A DNA stretch of 64,000 bases from Clostridiales bacterium (GTDB lineage Bacteria > Bacillota > Clostridia > Christensenellales > CAG-138). A model generated the notes under the pieces. It had not been told where the DNA came from, did not search any database, and saw nothing but the letters and a program-made list of their open reading frames with translations. Shown here piece by piece: positions 7,437 to 16,050 of the stretch (position 1 is its first letter; each line of letters opens with the position of its first letter). Location of the stretch: assembly GCA_012517905.1 (NCBI GenBank), contig JAAYUE010000069.1, positions 1 through 64,000 of the forward strand. The letters are read 5' to 3'. The translations under genes were made by a program, and so were the position numbers.

Positions 7437-9014
7437 ATGCCGATTCCGCAGATTCGGACGGTCAAGCGATTTGAAGGAAGCCTCGCCGTCGACCGTACAC
7501 GGGTGCGGACAGACGCCGGGCTGGAGGGCGCAAAAGAGGGCGTGCTCGCCATGCTCGCGCTCGGGCAGGCGAAGCCCGAAGGAAGCGGCGCAGTCGTATG
7601 GATTCGATACGACGGCGCGCTGCCCGCCGAAGGGTATACCGTCGCCGCGGGTTCGGACGGCATTGTCGTGGAGACGGGCGGCGTCGCGGGGGCGGTGTAC
7701 GCCGCCGCGACGTTGTCGCAGATGCTGGCGGAAAACGACGGCGCGCTGCCGTTTTGCCGGATCGAGGACGAGCCGCGCTTTGCCTGGCGGGGATTTCTGC
7801 TGGACGTCTGCCGCCATTTTTTCCCGATGGAGACGGTTCGCCGCCTCGTGGACCTGCTGGCGTATGATAAATTTAACCGACTGCATCTGCATTTGAGCGA
7901 CGATCAGGGGTTTCGCTTTGAAAGCGAGCGGTTTCCGCTGCTCAACAGCGTCGGTTCCTGGCGCGAGAGCACGCTGATCAAGCACGGCGGCAAGGCCTAT
8001 CAGGACGGCCTGCCGCACGGCGGATATTATACGAAAGAAGAGCTTCGCGCGCTCGTGCAATATGCAAAAGCGCGCGGCGTTGAGATCATTCCCGAGTTCG
8101 ACATGCCCGGCCACGCGCTCTCCGTCATGGCGGCGTATCCCGAACTCGCGTGTTTTCCCGAACCGACGAAGGTTGCAACGCGCTTCGGGGTGACGGATTT
8201 TTCCAAGAAGCTCTACTGCGCGGGCAGCGAGAAGACCTATGACTTTCTCTTTGCGCTGCTGGACGAAGTGATGGATGTGTTTCCGTTTGAATATGTCCAC
8301 ATCGGCGGGGACGAGGCGGTCAAGGCCGACTGGAAACGCTGCGGGAAATGCCAGACGGTGCGGCGCGAGCAGGGGCTGAAGGACGAGCGCGAGCTGCAGG
8401 GATATTTTCTCAACCGCGTGATCGGCCATATCGAGTCCCGCGGGCGGCGCGCCGTCGTCTGGAACGACGGACTCTGCAGGACGCTGACCGACAGCGCGGT
8501 CGTGCAGTATTGGACGCCGCTGTCCCGCGAAGGGGCCGCGCAGATCGCGCGCTATATCAACGCGGGCGGAGCGGCGATCCTCAGCCCGGTGACGCGGCTG
8601 TATTTCGACTATCCCTACGCGGCGACCCCGCTGGCGAAGACCTACCGGTATCGTCCTTCCCTCCACGGCATACGCCGGGGGAACGAGAGCCGCATCCTCG
8701 GCGTGGAGGCGGCGCTCTGGACGGAATGGGTCGACACGGAGGAGAAGCTTTTCTTCAACATCCTGCCGCGCCTCGCCGCGACGGCGGAGACCGGCTGGAC
8801 CGCGCGCGGCGGCAAGCGCTATTCCGATTTTCTTAAGCGGCTGAAGCCGCATTACGCGCTCTACGATCGGCTCGGTCTGACGTATGCAAAGCGTGCGGAA
8901 GTGCCGGTCCCTCCTTGGAAGAGGGTCGGGGGGCTTGCGACCTTCATCGGCGGCGAGACGCACGCGGAACTGCTGGAACAGTTAAAAAACGGGACCAATG
9001 CCCCGCGATCATAA
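7437..9014 (+). CDS. Beta-N-acetylhexosaminidase, GH20
   Basis: A 525-residue glycoside hydrolase family 20 enzyme that releases terminal GlcNAc or GalNAc by substrate-assisted catalysis. An N-terminal GH20b-like domain (about residues 1-110) precedes the TIM barrel, which opens with WRGFLLDVCRHFFP and contains HLHLSDDQGFR and FDMPGHA. The catalytic pair in HIGGDEA is Asp292-Glu293. There is no signal peptide, so it should act in the cytoplasm on imported sugars. Ribosome binding site GGGGAGG. A nitroreductase gene follows after 21 bp. Confidence 0.92.
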   Translation: MPIPQIRTVKRFEGSLAVDRTRVRTDAGLEGAKEGVLAMLALGQAKPEGSGAVVWIRYDGALPAEGYTVAAGSDGIVVETGGVAGAVYAAATLSQMLAENDGALPFCRIEDEPRFAWRGFLLDVCRHFFPMETVRRLVDLLAYDKFNRLHLHLSDDQGFRFESERFPLLNSVGSWRESTLIKHGGKAYQDGLPHGGYYTKEELRALVQYAKARGVEIIPEFDMPGHALSVMAAYPELACFPEPTKVATRFGVTDFSKKLYCAGSEKTYDFLFALLDEVMDVFPFEYVHIGGDEAVKADWKRCGKCQTVRREQGLKDERELQGYFLNRVIGHIESRGRRAVVWNDGLCRTLTDSAVVQYWTPLSREGAAQIARYINAGGAAILSPVTRLYFDYPYAATPLAKTYRYRPSLHGIRRGNESRILGVEAALWTEWVDTEEKLFFNILPRLAATAETGWTARGGKRYSDFLKRLKPHYALYDRLGLTYAKRAEVPVPPWKRVGGLATFIGGETHAELLEQLKNGTNAPRS

Positions 9015-9035
9015 CGACACAGGAGGGATAATCAA

Positions 9036-9554
9036 ATGAACGAAACGCTGAACAACCTGAAAACACGCCGCAGTGTGCGCGCATACAAACCCAAACAAGT
9101 CGACGAGGCACTGCTTACGCAGGTGCTCGAGGCGGGCACCTACGCCCCGACGGGCGGCGGACGGCAGACGCCCGTCATCGTCGCCATTCAGGATGAAAAG
9201 ACGATCCGGCAGCTTTCGCGCATGAACGCGGCGGTCAACAACAATCCGAACGACCCCTTCTACGGCGCGCCGACCGTGCTGGTCGTACTGGCCGACCGGT
9301 CGCGCGGAACCTACCTGCTCGACGGCGCGTCGGTGATAACCACGCTGCTCAACGCGGCGCATGCCGTCGGCCTTGGCTCCTGCTGGGTCCATCGCGCGAA
9401 GGAGGAGTTTGAAAGCGAGGAAGGCAAGGCGCTGCTCAAACGCTGGGGGATCGAAGGGGATTACGAGGGCGTCGGTCACGTCCTGCTTGGCTATGCGGCG
9501 GGAGAGCCCGCCGAACCCGCGCCGCGCAAAGCGAACTATATCGTCCGCGCGTAA
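9036..9554 (+). CDS. Nitroreductase-family flavoprotein
   Basis: A 172-residue FMN-dependent oxidoreductase of the nitroreductase fold. The N-terminal FMN-binding signature RRSVRAYKPKQV and the APTGGGRQTPVIV segment are visible, as is the central LGSCWVHRAKEEF region. Such proteins reduce nitro compounds, quinones or flavins with NAD(P)H; the true substrate is unknown. AGGAGGG precedes the ATG. It is probably co-transcribed with the GH20 gene. Confidence 0.88.
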   Translation: MNETLNNLKTRRSVRAYKPKQVDEALLTQVLEAGTYAPTGGGRQTPVIVAIQDEKTIRQLSRMNAAVNNNPNDPFYGAPTVLVVLADRSRGTYLLDGASVITTLLNAAHAVGLGSCWVHRAKEEFESEEGKALLKRWGIEGDYEGVGHVLLGYAAGEPAEPAPRKANYIVRA

Positions 9555-9697
9555 TGCGCAAAGGAAGATCATCGTCGCAAAAAGGGCGTCGGCGTATCCC
9601 GAAACGCGCGCATAAACCGCATAGAAAACCGCCGGACGCATGAAAATTCTGCATCAACGACGGGTTTACAGTTCTTTCACAATCGCGCAAAATCACC

Positions 9698-9725
9698 AAA
9701 AAGCCGCATAACAGCGGCTTTTTTT
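9698..9725 (+). terminator. Rho-independent terminator after the nitroreductase gene
   Basis: Stem AAAAAGCCGC / GCGGCTTTTT with a 6-nt loop and a T run. The stretch 9555-9697 before it holds no gene that I can see. Confidence 0.85.
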
Positions 9726-9779
9726 GCGCGAAATACGCGTCGGGTCGGTTGCATGCTTCGCCAGTGTTATTCATTTTGA

Positions 9780-9808
9780 TTGCAAAGCGCAGATGTTTGG
9801 TTTATACT
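9780..9808 (+). promoter_or_regulatory. Promoter of the sortase gene, placed for a leaderless transcript
   Basis: TTGCAA at 9780-9785, 17 bp, TATACT at 9803-9808. Counting the last base of the -10 as -7 puts +1 at 9815, the A of the sortase ATG. No Shine-Dalgarno sequence lies before that ATG. Confidence 0.55.
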
Positions 9809-9814
9809 GCGCTT

Positions 9815-10645
9815 ATGAAACGGAAAAAACGCAGGTCCAGAACCAAGGCGGATATCATCACGGGGGTGCTGTACGTCCTCTTCGGGCTGATTGTGCTTCT
9901 GGCGCTGTATGGCGTCGGCAGGCTCGCGTACGTGCTGATGGGGACGACCGTAGGCAACCATTATTATGCTGCGCTGGCGGAAAAAACGGCTCCGAACGAC
10001 ACGGTGGACTTTGCCTCGCTCTCCGCGGAAAACCCGGAAATCTGCGCCTGGGTGCGCCTGAGCGACACCGCGGTCGACCTGCCCGTGGTCAGGACGACCG
10101 ACAATGCGTTTTATCTGGATCATCTGTTCAACGAAAAGAAGAATAAGGTCGGCACGCCGTTTGTCGACGCGGGCAACACGGGCGATTTTTCAGACCGGCA
10201 TACGGTCATCTACGGGCACGCGCTCAAGAGCGGCGCGATGTTCGGCTCCTTCTGGGAATATGAAAATCCAAACTATTACAGCCGCCATCCCGACATCAGC
10301 TTGTTCCTGCCGGACGGGCGGCAGCTTACGCTCGCGGTGTTCGCCTGCTCCCGCGTGGACGGAGTGCGCAGCGCGATTCCGATCTCGTTTCCCACGGAAG
10401 CGGATTTTCTTTCGTTCATCGACGACTTGCATGAAGCGTCCGCCTTTACCAGCAACGTAAAGGTCGGTGCAAGCGACCGGATCGTCTCGTTCTGCGTCGT
10501 CCTGCCGGACGGCGGGGAGGGGCGGCTGCTCGTGAGCTGCAAGGTCACGGAAAGCGGAGCGGCCGGGGTGACCACGATCGCGGGCGAGTCTGCCGAGCAG
10601 ACGCCGCAAGAGACCGCGCAGCCCGACGAAACGCCGGAAGGATAA
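9815..10645 (+). CDS. srtB: Class B sortase
   Basis: A 276-residue membrane-anchored cysteine transpeptidase that attaches surface proteins to peptidoglycan. A basic N-terminus is followed by one membrane segment (about residues 17-40). The catalytic triad is readable: His135 in VIYGHALKSGAMFG, Cys227 in RIVSFCVV, and Arg237 in GEGRLLV. The tail from about residue 245 is rich in Gln, Glu, Pro and Thr. No substrate gene with a sorting signal lies nearby. The ATG at 9815 has no ribosome binding site and coincides with the predicted transcription start. Confidence 0.88.
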   Translation: MKRKKRRSRTKADIITGVLYVLFGLIVLLALYGVGRLAYVLMGTTVGNHYYAALAEKTAPNDTVDFASLSAENPEICAWVRLSDTAVDLPVVRTTDNAFYLDHLFNEKKNKVGTPFVDAGNTGDFSDRHTVIYGHALKSGAMFGSFWEYENPNYYSRHPDISLFLPDGRQLTLAVFACSRVDGVRSAIPISFPTEADFLSFIDDLHEASAFTSNVKVGASDRIVSFCVVLPDGGEGRLLVSCKVTESGAAGVTTIAGESAEQTPQETAQPDETPEG

Positions 10646-10659
10646 CGAAGCCTCGATAT

Positions 10660-10687
10660 GCGCCGCCCGAACGGGCGGCGCTGCTTT
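10660..10687 (+). terminator. Probable terminator after the sortase gene
   Basis: A perfect 9-bp GC stem (10660-10668 with 10673-10681) around GAAC, followed by the weak T-rich TGCTTTATTTTC. The rest of 10690-11007 holds no gene; it contains a short inverted repeat, ATCGAA-AATA-TTCGAT, near 10862-10877. Confidence 0.6.
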
Positions 10688-11007
10688 ATTTTCAGGAAAC
10701 GGGCGTTCCTGTGACAGAGTAAGCGCGCTGTTCTTTTTTTGAAAATTATGGTATTCTATACGCATTCATAGAATTCCGCGCACAGGAAAGACGGATTCAA
10801 AAAACCGTATACTTACTGTGGAATAGCGGACCGATGGGGCCCCGATCGATCGTTGCGGTAAATCGAAAATATTCGATCGGGAAACACGCAACGAAACGCA
10901 GAGATACGTAGTGTTCTATTTGAAAGCACCAGGTGGTTTTCACGACGGCGCCGGTTTTTGCGGCGGCAGTAGGACAAAACGGACGAACGAAACAGAAGGG
11001 GAGAACG

Positions 11008-12006
11008 ATGATGAAAACAAAACGCACCCTGATTGCACTCATTCTCTGCGCGGTGATGCTCTTTACGATCGGCTGCGCAGCGAAAAGCGCCTCCCAGACC
11101 GAAGCCATGTATTATTCCGATTCGGCGAGCGGCTCGTATGACACGGAGATGGCGGCGCCGCAGGCGGAAAGCGCAATGTACTCCGGCAAGGGCGCAAACG
11201 AAACGACGGTGTCGACGGAAGAGCCGCAGGGCGATTTCGACGTGCGCAAGATCGTCTACACGGCGGATATGTCCATCACGGCCGACGATCCCGCCGCGTC
11301 GCTCGACGCGCTCGTCGCCAAGGCCGAGTCGCTGGGCGGCTATGTCTCCGGTTCGTATTCGACGACGGACGACGAAGGCACGACGTATGCGACCGCATCG
11401 CTTAAGGTGCCCGCCGACCAGCTCGACGCGCTCGTCACCACGGCAAACGAACTCGGCAAGGTGGACAGCTATCGCCTGAGCTCGGACGACATTTCTCTGA
11501 ACTACTACGATATGCAGGCGCGCCTTGACAACGCCAAGGCGGAGGAACAGCAATTGCTCGAAATCCTCGCCAAGTGCGAAACGGTGGAGGATATCCTCGC
11601 CGTGCGCCAGAGCCTGAGCAGCGTCCGCGCGGACATCGAGAGCTATACCGCGCAGATCAACCTCTGGGACAACCTCGTCGCCTATGCGACGCTCAGCGTT
11701 TCGATCAACCGCACGCCTAAGACGGCGGTGGAGGGCGAAAAGGAGCTTCTGCAGCTCTGGAAGGCTTCGGACGTTTGGAACAAGATGTCTCGCGGATTCC
11801 AAAACAGCGCGCGCTTTGTGGTGAACGCCCTCGGCGCCATCGGTATTTTCCTCGCCGTGGCGGCGATTCCGGCGGGCGTGCTGTTTTTACTGATCGGTCT
11901 GCCGATCATCATTCACAAGAAAAACAAGCGTAAAAAGGCGGCTGCGCTGAAGGCGCAGCAGGCGGCATCGTCCGAACCGGACGACACTGTGAAACAGAAC
12001 GAATAA
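11008..12006 (+). CDS. DUF4349-type membrane lipoprotein
   Basis: A 332-residue exported protein. The signal peptide ends in a lipobox-like LFTIGC, so Cys17 or Cys16 (depending on which of two adjacent ATGs is used) would be lipidated. The body matches the DUF4349 layout: RKIVYTADMSI, GGYVSGSYS, a coiled coil (about residues 170-215), then a C-terminal membrane helix near residues 270-300 and a Lys-rich tail. Function unknown; the family sits in the cell envelope. Ribosome binding site AAGGGGAG. The acetyltransferase gene follows after 28 bp. Confidence 0.82.
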   Translation: MMKTKRTLIALILCAVMLFTIGCAAKSASQTEAMYYSDSASGSYDTEMAAPQAESAMYSGKGANETTVSTEEPQGDFDVRKIVYTADMSITADDPAASLDALVAKAESLGGYVSGSYSTTDDEGTTYATASLKVPADQLDALVTTANELGKVDSYRLSSDDISLNYYDMQARLDNAKAEEQQLLEILAKCETVEDILAVRQSLSSVRADIESYTAQINLWDNLVAYATLSVSINRTPKTAVEGEKELLQLWKASDVWNKMSRGFQNSARFVVNALGAIGIFLAVAAIPAGVLFLLIGLPIIIHKKNKRKKAAALKAQQAASSEPDDTVKQNE

Positions 12007-12034
12007 AAATTAACAGAATCAGGGGGATGGATAG

Positions 12035-13150
12035 GTGGTAACGATCAAAGAAGCCGTGACCAAAAAAGATTTGGTCAAGTTTATGGAATTCCCGCTCGAG
12101 CTCTACAAGGGAAATCCCTACTATGTGCCGGATATTCTCAGCAGCCAGGTCGCGGATATGCAGAAGGACAAAAACCCTGCGTTCGCGTTTTGCCAGGCGA
12201 AGGCGTTTCTGGCGTATCGGGACGGGAAACCCGTCGGCAGGATTCAGGCGATCCTCAACGACCGCGCAAACGCGACGTTCGGCAAGAAGTACATGAACTT
12301 CACGCAGGTCGATTTTATCGACGACGACGAGGTTGTGGACGCGCTCTTCGACACGGTGGAATCCTGGGCGCGGGAACTGGGCTGCTATGCGATGCATGGC
12401 CCGCTCGGATTTTCCGACATGGACCGCGAGGGCATGCTGATCGAGGGCTTCGATCAAAAAGGATTGTTTTACACCTATTATAACCATCCGTACTATCTCA
12501 CGCAGCTGACGCGGCGCGGATACGACAAGCAGGTCGACTGGCTCGAGATGCGCCTGACGCTTCCGACGGAACCGATCGAGTCGCTCGTGCGCGTTTCGGA
12601 CTACGTGAAAAAACGCAAGAAGCTGCATGTGGTGAACATGGGTGATAAACCGCTGAAAGAGCTCATCAACGACATGTTCCTGCTCTACAACCGGGCTTAT
12701 ACGCTCTTTGGCATGATTCCGCTGACCGAGGCGCAGATTGCCAAATACGTCGGCGAGTTTCGTCCGATGGTGGACAAGCGCACGACGTCGTTTGTCTACA
12801 CGGAGGAAGGCGAGATGGTTGCGTTCGGCATCTGCTGTCCCGCGCTCGACAGCGCGATGCAGAAGATGCAGGGAAAGACGCTGCCGTTTGGCTGGATTCG
12901 CCTGCTTAAAGCGCTGAAAGGCAAAAACGATACGGTCGATCTGCTGCTCATCGCCGTGCGCCCGGACCTGCAGGGACAGGGCGTCAACGCCGTGGTGCTC
13001 GACGACATGCAGAATAAACTCATCAAACATGGCGTTCGATATGCCGAGACGGGGCCGATGCTCGAGATCAACGATCATATTCTCGCCCAATGGCAACGCT
13101 TCAGCGGCGTACAGCATAAGCGCCGCCGCTGCTTCGTCAAAGAACTATAA
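12035..13150 (+). CDS. GNAT-type acetyltransferase-like protein
   Basis: A 371-residue protein whose C-terminal third has the GNAT acetyl-CoA-binding pattern (LLIAVRPDLQGQGVNAVVL). The N-terminal half opens with a stretch typical of long conserved Clostridia and Bacteroidota proteins of this group (FPLELYKGNPYYVPDI) and contains GPLGFSDMDREGMLIEGFD. Substrate unknown. Translation starts at GTG 12035, with AGGGGG about 10 nt upstream. A perfect terminator hairpin follows the stop codon. Confidence 0.78.
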   Translation: MVTIKEAVTKKDLVKFMEFPLELYKGNPYYVPDILSSQVADMQKDKNPAFAFCQAKAFLAYRDGKPVGRIQAILNDRANATFGKKYMNFTQVDFIDDDEVVDALFDTVESWARELGCYAMHGPLGFSDMDREGMLIEGFDQKGLFYTYYNHPYYLTQLTRRGYDKQVDWLEMRLTLPTEPIESLVRVSDYVKKRKKLHVVNMGDKPLKELINDMFLLYNRAYTLFGMIPLTEAQIAKYVGEFRPMVDKRTTSFVYTEEGEMVAFGICCPALDSAMQKMQGKTLPFGWIRLLKALKGKNDTVDLLLIAVRPDLQGQGVNAVVLDDMQNKLIKHGVRYAETGPMLEINDHILAQWQRFSGVQHKRRRCFVKEL

Positions 13151-13153
13151 GAA

Positions 13154-13185
13154 AGCAAAGACCGCCAAAAATGGCGGTCTTTGCT
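13154..13185 (+). terminator. Terminator after the GNAT gene
   Basis: Perfect inverted repeat GCAAAGACCGCC / GGCGGTCTTTGC with a 6-nt A-rich loop, starting just after the stop codon. There is no separate T run beyond the stem. Confidence 0.75.
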
Positions 13186-13288
13186 TATTAAGCCGTTCGA
13201 TGCAAATAAAAGGCGGTACGTGACAAAGTAGTGGAAAGTTGATTGCAATTGCGTTACAATGTAATCAAATTTCAGGGAGGTTACAAAC

Positions 13289-13471
13289 ATGAGATTAAGC
13301 GCACCGAAATTTCTCGTATGGCTGCTCGCGCTGGTTCTCGCCGCGCTGGCGATCGTGAGCAAATATACCGGCATTCCCTACATCGGCAGTTTTGTTCGGC
13401 AGTACGACTTCTGGTTTATGACCGCCGCATACGGGCTCCTCTTCCTGGGAACGCTGTTTAAGGGACTGTAA
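13289..13471 (+). CDS. Small two-helix membrane protein
   Basis: A 60-residue protein with two predicted membrane helices (about residues 6-25 and 42-58) joined by a short loop with KYTGIPYIGSF. A strong GGGAGG lies 9 nt before the ATG, and a TACAAT -10-like element about 35 bp upstream and a terminator downstream frame it as its own gene. Function unknown. Its length, ribosome binding site and framing argue that it is real. Confidence 0.75.
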   Translation: MRLSAPKFLVWLLALVLAALAIVSKYTGIPYIGSFVRQYDFWFMTAAYGLLFLGTLFKGL

Positions 13472-13485
13472 AACCGCAGCTCGAC

Positions 13486-13522
13486 AAAAAAACATGCCCG
13501 CAAAAATGCGGGTATGTTTTTT
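13486..13522. terminator. Bidirectional terminator between convergent genes
   Basis: AAAAAACATGCCCGCA / TGCGGGTATGTTTTTT hairpin with a 3-nt loop, A-rich on the left and T-rich on the right. It separates the small membrane protein gene from the alanyl-tRNA editing gene. Confidence 0.85.
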
Positions 13523-13553
13523 GTCTTGCAGAATGCGTTGCTATTTCAAGTTG

Positions 13554-14765
13554 TTACTTCAAATCGGACAGGCGCTTGACAAAATAGCCTTTCAGCTGTT
13601 CCGCCGTCTCGGCCGCGCCGACGGCGGAAGGCGCCGTGCCCTGCGCGAGCGTGCCGCGCCCGCCGCCTTTGCCGTTTGCCGCGGCGTTGACCGCAGGCAT
13701 GAGCTCGGAGACGTCCAGCGGAAATCCGCCGCCGGAGGAGAGCACATACAGGAGACGGCCGTCGGTCTCGCTCATCAAAAGCGCGAGCGTTTTCTCTTCG
13801 GAGGCAGCCTGCGCGAGGTCCTTCAGACGCGCGGCGTCAAATCCGGCATAGAGACGCACAACGAGGCGATATTTCCCCGCCGGGGCGGCCTGCGCGAGCA
13901 ACTCCGCCGCCATGTAGCCGTTGAGCGTGCGGGCAAGGTCACGCTCGCTTTTTTTCAGCGCGCCGTAGTCGTCCGAGAGTTTCCTGACCGCGGCCAGGGC
14001 TCCGTCTCTCGGGCAGGAGAAGCGCCGCGCGATGGCGTCGAGATCGTCGTGCTGCGCGCGATGCAGGCGCAGGGCGCGCTCGCCGCAGAAAAAAGTGACG
14101 CGCGTGCCGCCCTTGTAGGCGGAGGTGTCCGCAACAAAGATCGAACCGATTTCCCCGGTCTTTCGGCAGTGCGGCGCGCAGCAGGTGCACATATCCGCGT
14201 CCTCGATGGAGACGATGCGAATCGGCGGATGCAGGCCCTCCGAGTGCTTTCGAAGCGGCAGATCCTTCACCGCGTCCTCGCTTTCGTAAAACGAGGCGGA
14301 GACGGGCAGATTCCGCCAGACGAAACGGTTGGCGAGATGTTCCGCCTCGATGATCTGCTCGTGGGAGAGCGGCTTGTCGAAATCGATGGTGGCATAGTCG
14401 AGCGCGAGATGAAAGCCGACGTTGCTCGCCGAAAACAGCTCGTAAAACGAAAACGAAAGCAGATGCTCGCCGGTGTGCTGCTGCATGAGATCAAAGCGCC
14501 GCGCCCAGTCGATGCGTCCCGCGACACGCGCGCCGAGAGGGAGCGCACGATCGATTCGATGCAGAATCTCGCCGCCCTCTTCCCGCACGTGGCTGACATG
14601 TGCCTCGCCGAGCGTGCCGGTGTCGGACGGCTGGCCGCCGCCTTCGGGAAAGAACACGGTCTGATCGAACACCGCATCGAATCCGTCTCCGGCGGGGACG
14701 CAGGAGACGACGACGGACTCCGTTTCGGTCATGTGGCTGTCGAGATCATACAATCGCTTGGTCAT
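13554..14765 (-). CDS. Alanyl-tRNA editing protein, AlaX type with DHHA1-like C-terminus
   Basis: A 403-residue stand-alone homologue of the alanyl-tRNA synthetase editing domain, which hydrolyses mischarged tRNA-Ala. The zinc-site motifs are visible: QQHTGEHLLS near residue 100 and CTCCAPHC near residue 190. The N-terminal FFPEGGGQPSDTG is the family's second-domain signature, and the C-terminal part ends in a DHHA1-like stretch (SSGGGFPLDVSELM, GKGGGRGTLAQG). The ATG at 14765 has AGGAG 8 nt upstream. The AEC transporter gene lies just upstream on the same strand. Confidence 0.9.
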   Translation of the reverse strand: MTKRLYDLDSHMTETESVVVSCVPAGDGFDAVFDQTVFFPEGGGQPSDTGTLGEAHVSHVREEGGEILHRIDRALPLGARVAGRIDWARRFDLMQQHTGEHLLSFSFYELFSASNVGFHLALDYATIDFDKPLSHEQIIEAEHLANRFVWRNLPVSASFYESEDAVKDLPLRKHSEGLHPPIRIVSIEDADMCTCCAPHCRKTGEIGSIFVADTSAYKGGTRVTFFCGERALRLHRAQHDDLDAIARRFSCPRDGALAAVRKLSDDYGALKKSERDLARTLNGYMAAELLAQAAPAGKYRLVVRLYAGFDAARLKDLAQAASEEKTLALLMSETDGRLLYVLSSGGGFPLDVSELMPAVNAAANGKGGGRGTLAQGTAPSAVGAAETAEQLKGYFVKRLSDLK

Positions 14766-14796
14766 GGGCGTTCTCCTGTAAAACGGCGTAGTTGCA

Positions 14797-15735
14797 TCAG
14801 ATGAATGCGTATTGCTTGAGGACGAAGATGAAGAGGAACATCGTTACGATTGAAAGCGCGCTCGTGACCGCGACGAGCGAGCCCGCCAGCTCGTTGTCCG
14901 CCTGCATGCTGACCGCCATGGTATAGGTCACCATCGCGACCGGCGCGCCGAAGATGATCAGCACGACCACGATGAATTCGCCGCGAAAGCCCAGCAGCAG
15001 AAACGCGGCGACGGCCGCGACCGGAATGATCAAAAGCCGCAGGAAGGACACGACCGTGATGGCGAGCCGGTTCTTGCGGACCGCTGAAAACGATATGGTG
15101 CCGCCCAGCAGCACAAACGCCAGCGGCGTGGTGACGGCGGCCAGGCCGTCCACGGGCTTTTGCAGTACGGGCGGAAGCCTGACGCCGAGCAGATTGACGG
15201 CAAACCCCGCCACGCAGCCGAGGATGATGGGATTTGTGACGATGCGCAGCAGCACCTTCATCAGATGCAGCTGTTCGCCGCGGTAGCGCTCCATGGCGAC
15301 GACGGAGAGCAGCCCGTAGAGCGGCACGCTCAGGGAAACGCCGATGGACATCATACCGAGGTTCCCCTCCCCGAGCAGGGCGGCGGCGACCGCGAGACCG
15401 AAGATGGCGTCGTTGGATCGGAAGATGCCGAGAATCAGCACGCCTCTGCGCCGGTTTTCTTTGCTGAGGATCGGCACCAGCAGCGCCGTGAGCGCATAGA
15501 GCGCGAGGATGCCGACCGACATATACAGAAGGAACGGCGTTTCGAACATGGTGTTCAGATCGCTCGCCGCGACCGCGCGGTAACACATCAGCGGCAGTGT
15601 GACATAAAAGATGATATTGTTTGCGCCGTGGAAGATGCGCTCGTCGGCGACGCCCGTTTTACGAAGCAGCGCACCGGTGATCATGTAGATCATCAGCGGC
15701 GCGACGACATTGAAGGATAGGATCAGGTTTTCCAT
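14797..15735 (-). CDS. AEC-family transporter
   Basis: A 312-residue integral membrane protein of the auxin efflux carrier family with about ten membrane segments in two halves. Typical features are the GALLRKTG start, GIFRSNDAIFGL, and the C-terminal AGSLVAVTSALSIVTMFLF. Bacterial members export or exchange small organic acids such as malate; the substrate here is unknown. The ATG at 15735 is chosen as the family start; its ribosome binding site (GGGG) is weak and a GTG six codons upstream is possible. Confidence 0.85.
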   Translation of the reverse strand: MENLILSFNVVAPLMIYMITGALLRKTGVADERIFHGANNIIFYVTLPLMCYRAVAASDLNTMFETPFLLYMSVGILALYALTALLVPILSKENRRRGVLILGIFRSNDAIFGLAVAAALLGEGNLGMMSIGVSLSVPLYGLLSVVAMERYRGEQLHLMKVLLRIVTNPIILGCVAGFAVNLLGVRLPPVLQKPVDGLAAVTTPLAFVLLGGTISFSAVRKNRLAITVVSFLRLLIIPVAAVAAFLLLGFRGEFIVVVLIIFGAPVAMVTYTMAVSMQADNELAGSLVAVTSALSIVTMFLFIFVLKQYAFI

Positions 15736-15997
15736 GGTAGCCCCGGATATCACAGTCTGCGTTTCACCGTGCGAAACGCGATACAGGATGCATTATATCA
15801 TAAGACGCGGAGAACGGCATTGGAAAAGCGGACAGAAATCCGGTATTTTGTTTCTTTGACTCAAAATGCCATTTGAAAGCGAAAACGCAGCATTGCCTTT
15901 CAAACGAACTTTCACTTGCCGGAACCGAAATCAAATCGTTAACAGCGCGTAAAATCGATGTGTCGCGCGGCAAAAAGGGTGTATATATGTTTCATTT

Positions 15998-16018
15998 ATA
16001 CCAAAATGATGGTATGAT
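15998..16018 (+). promoter_or_regulatory. Extended -10 promoter of the glg operon overlapping an inverted repeat
   Basis: TGGTATGAT is an extended -10 with hexamer TATGAT at 16013-16018. It overlaps the inverted repeat ATACCA-N6-TGGTAT (15998-16015), a possible operator. The rest of the 315-bp divergent region 15736-16050 holds no gene. Confidence 0.45.
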
Positions 16019-16050
16019 GACATTGTAGCTAGTACCCGGGGGTTACTTGG

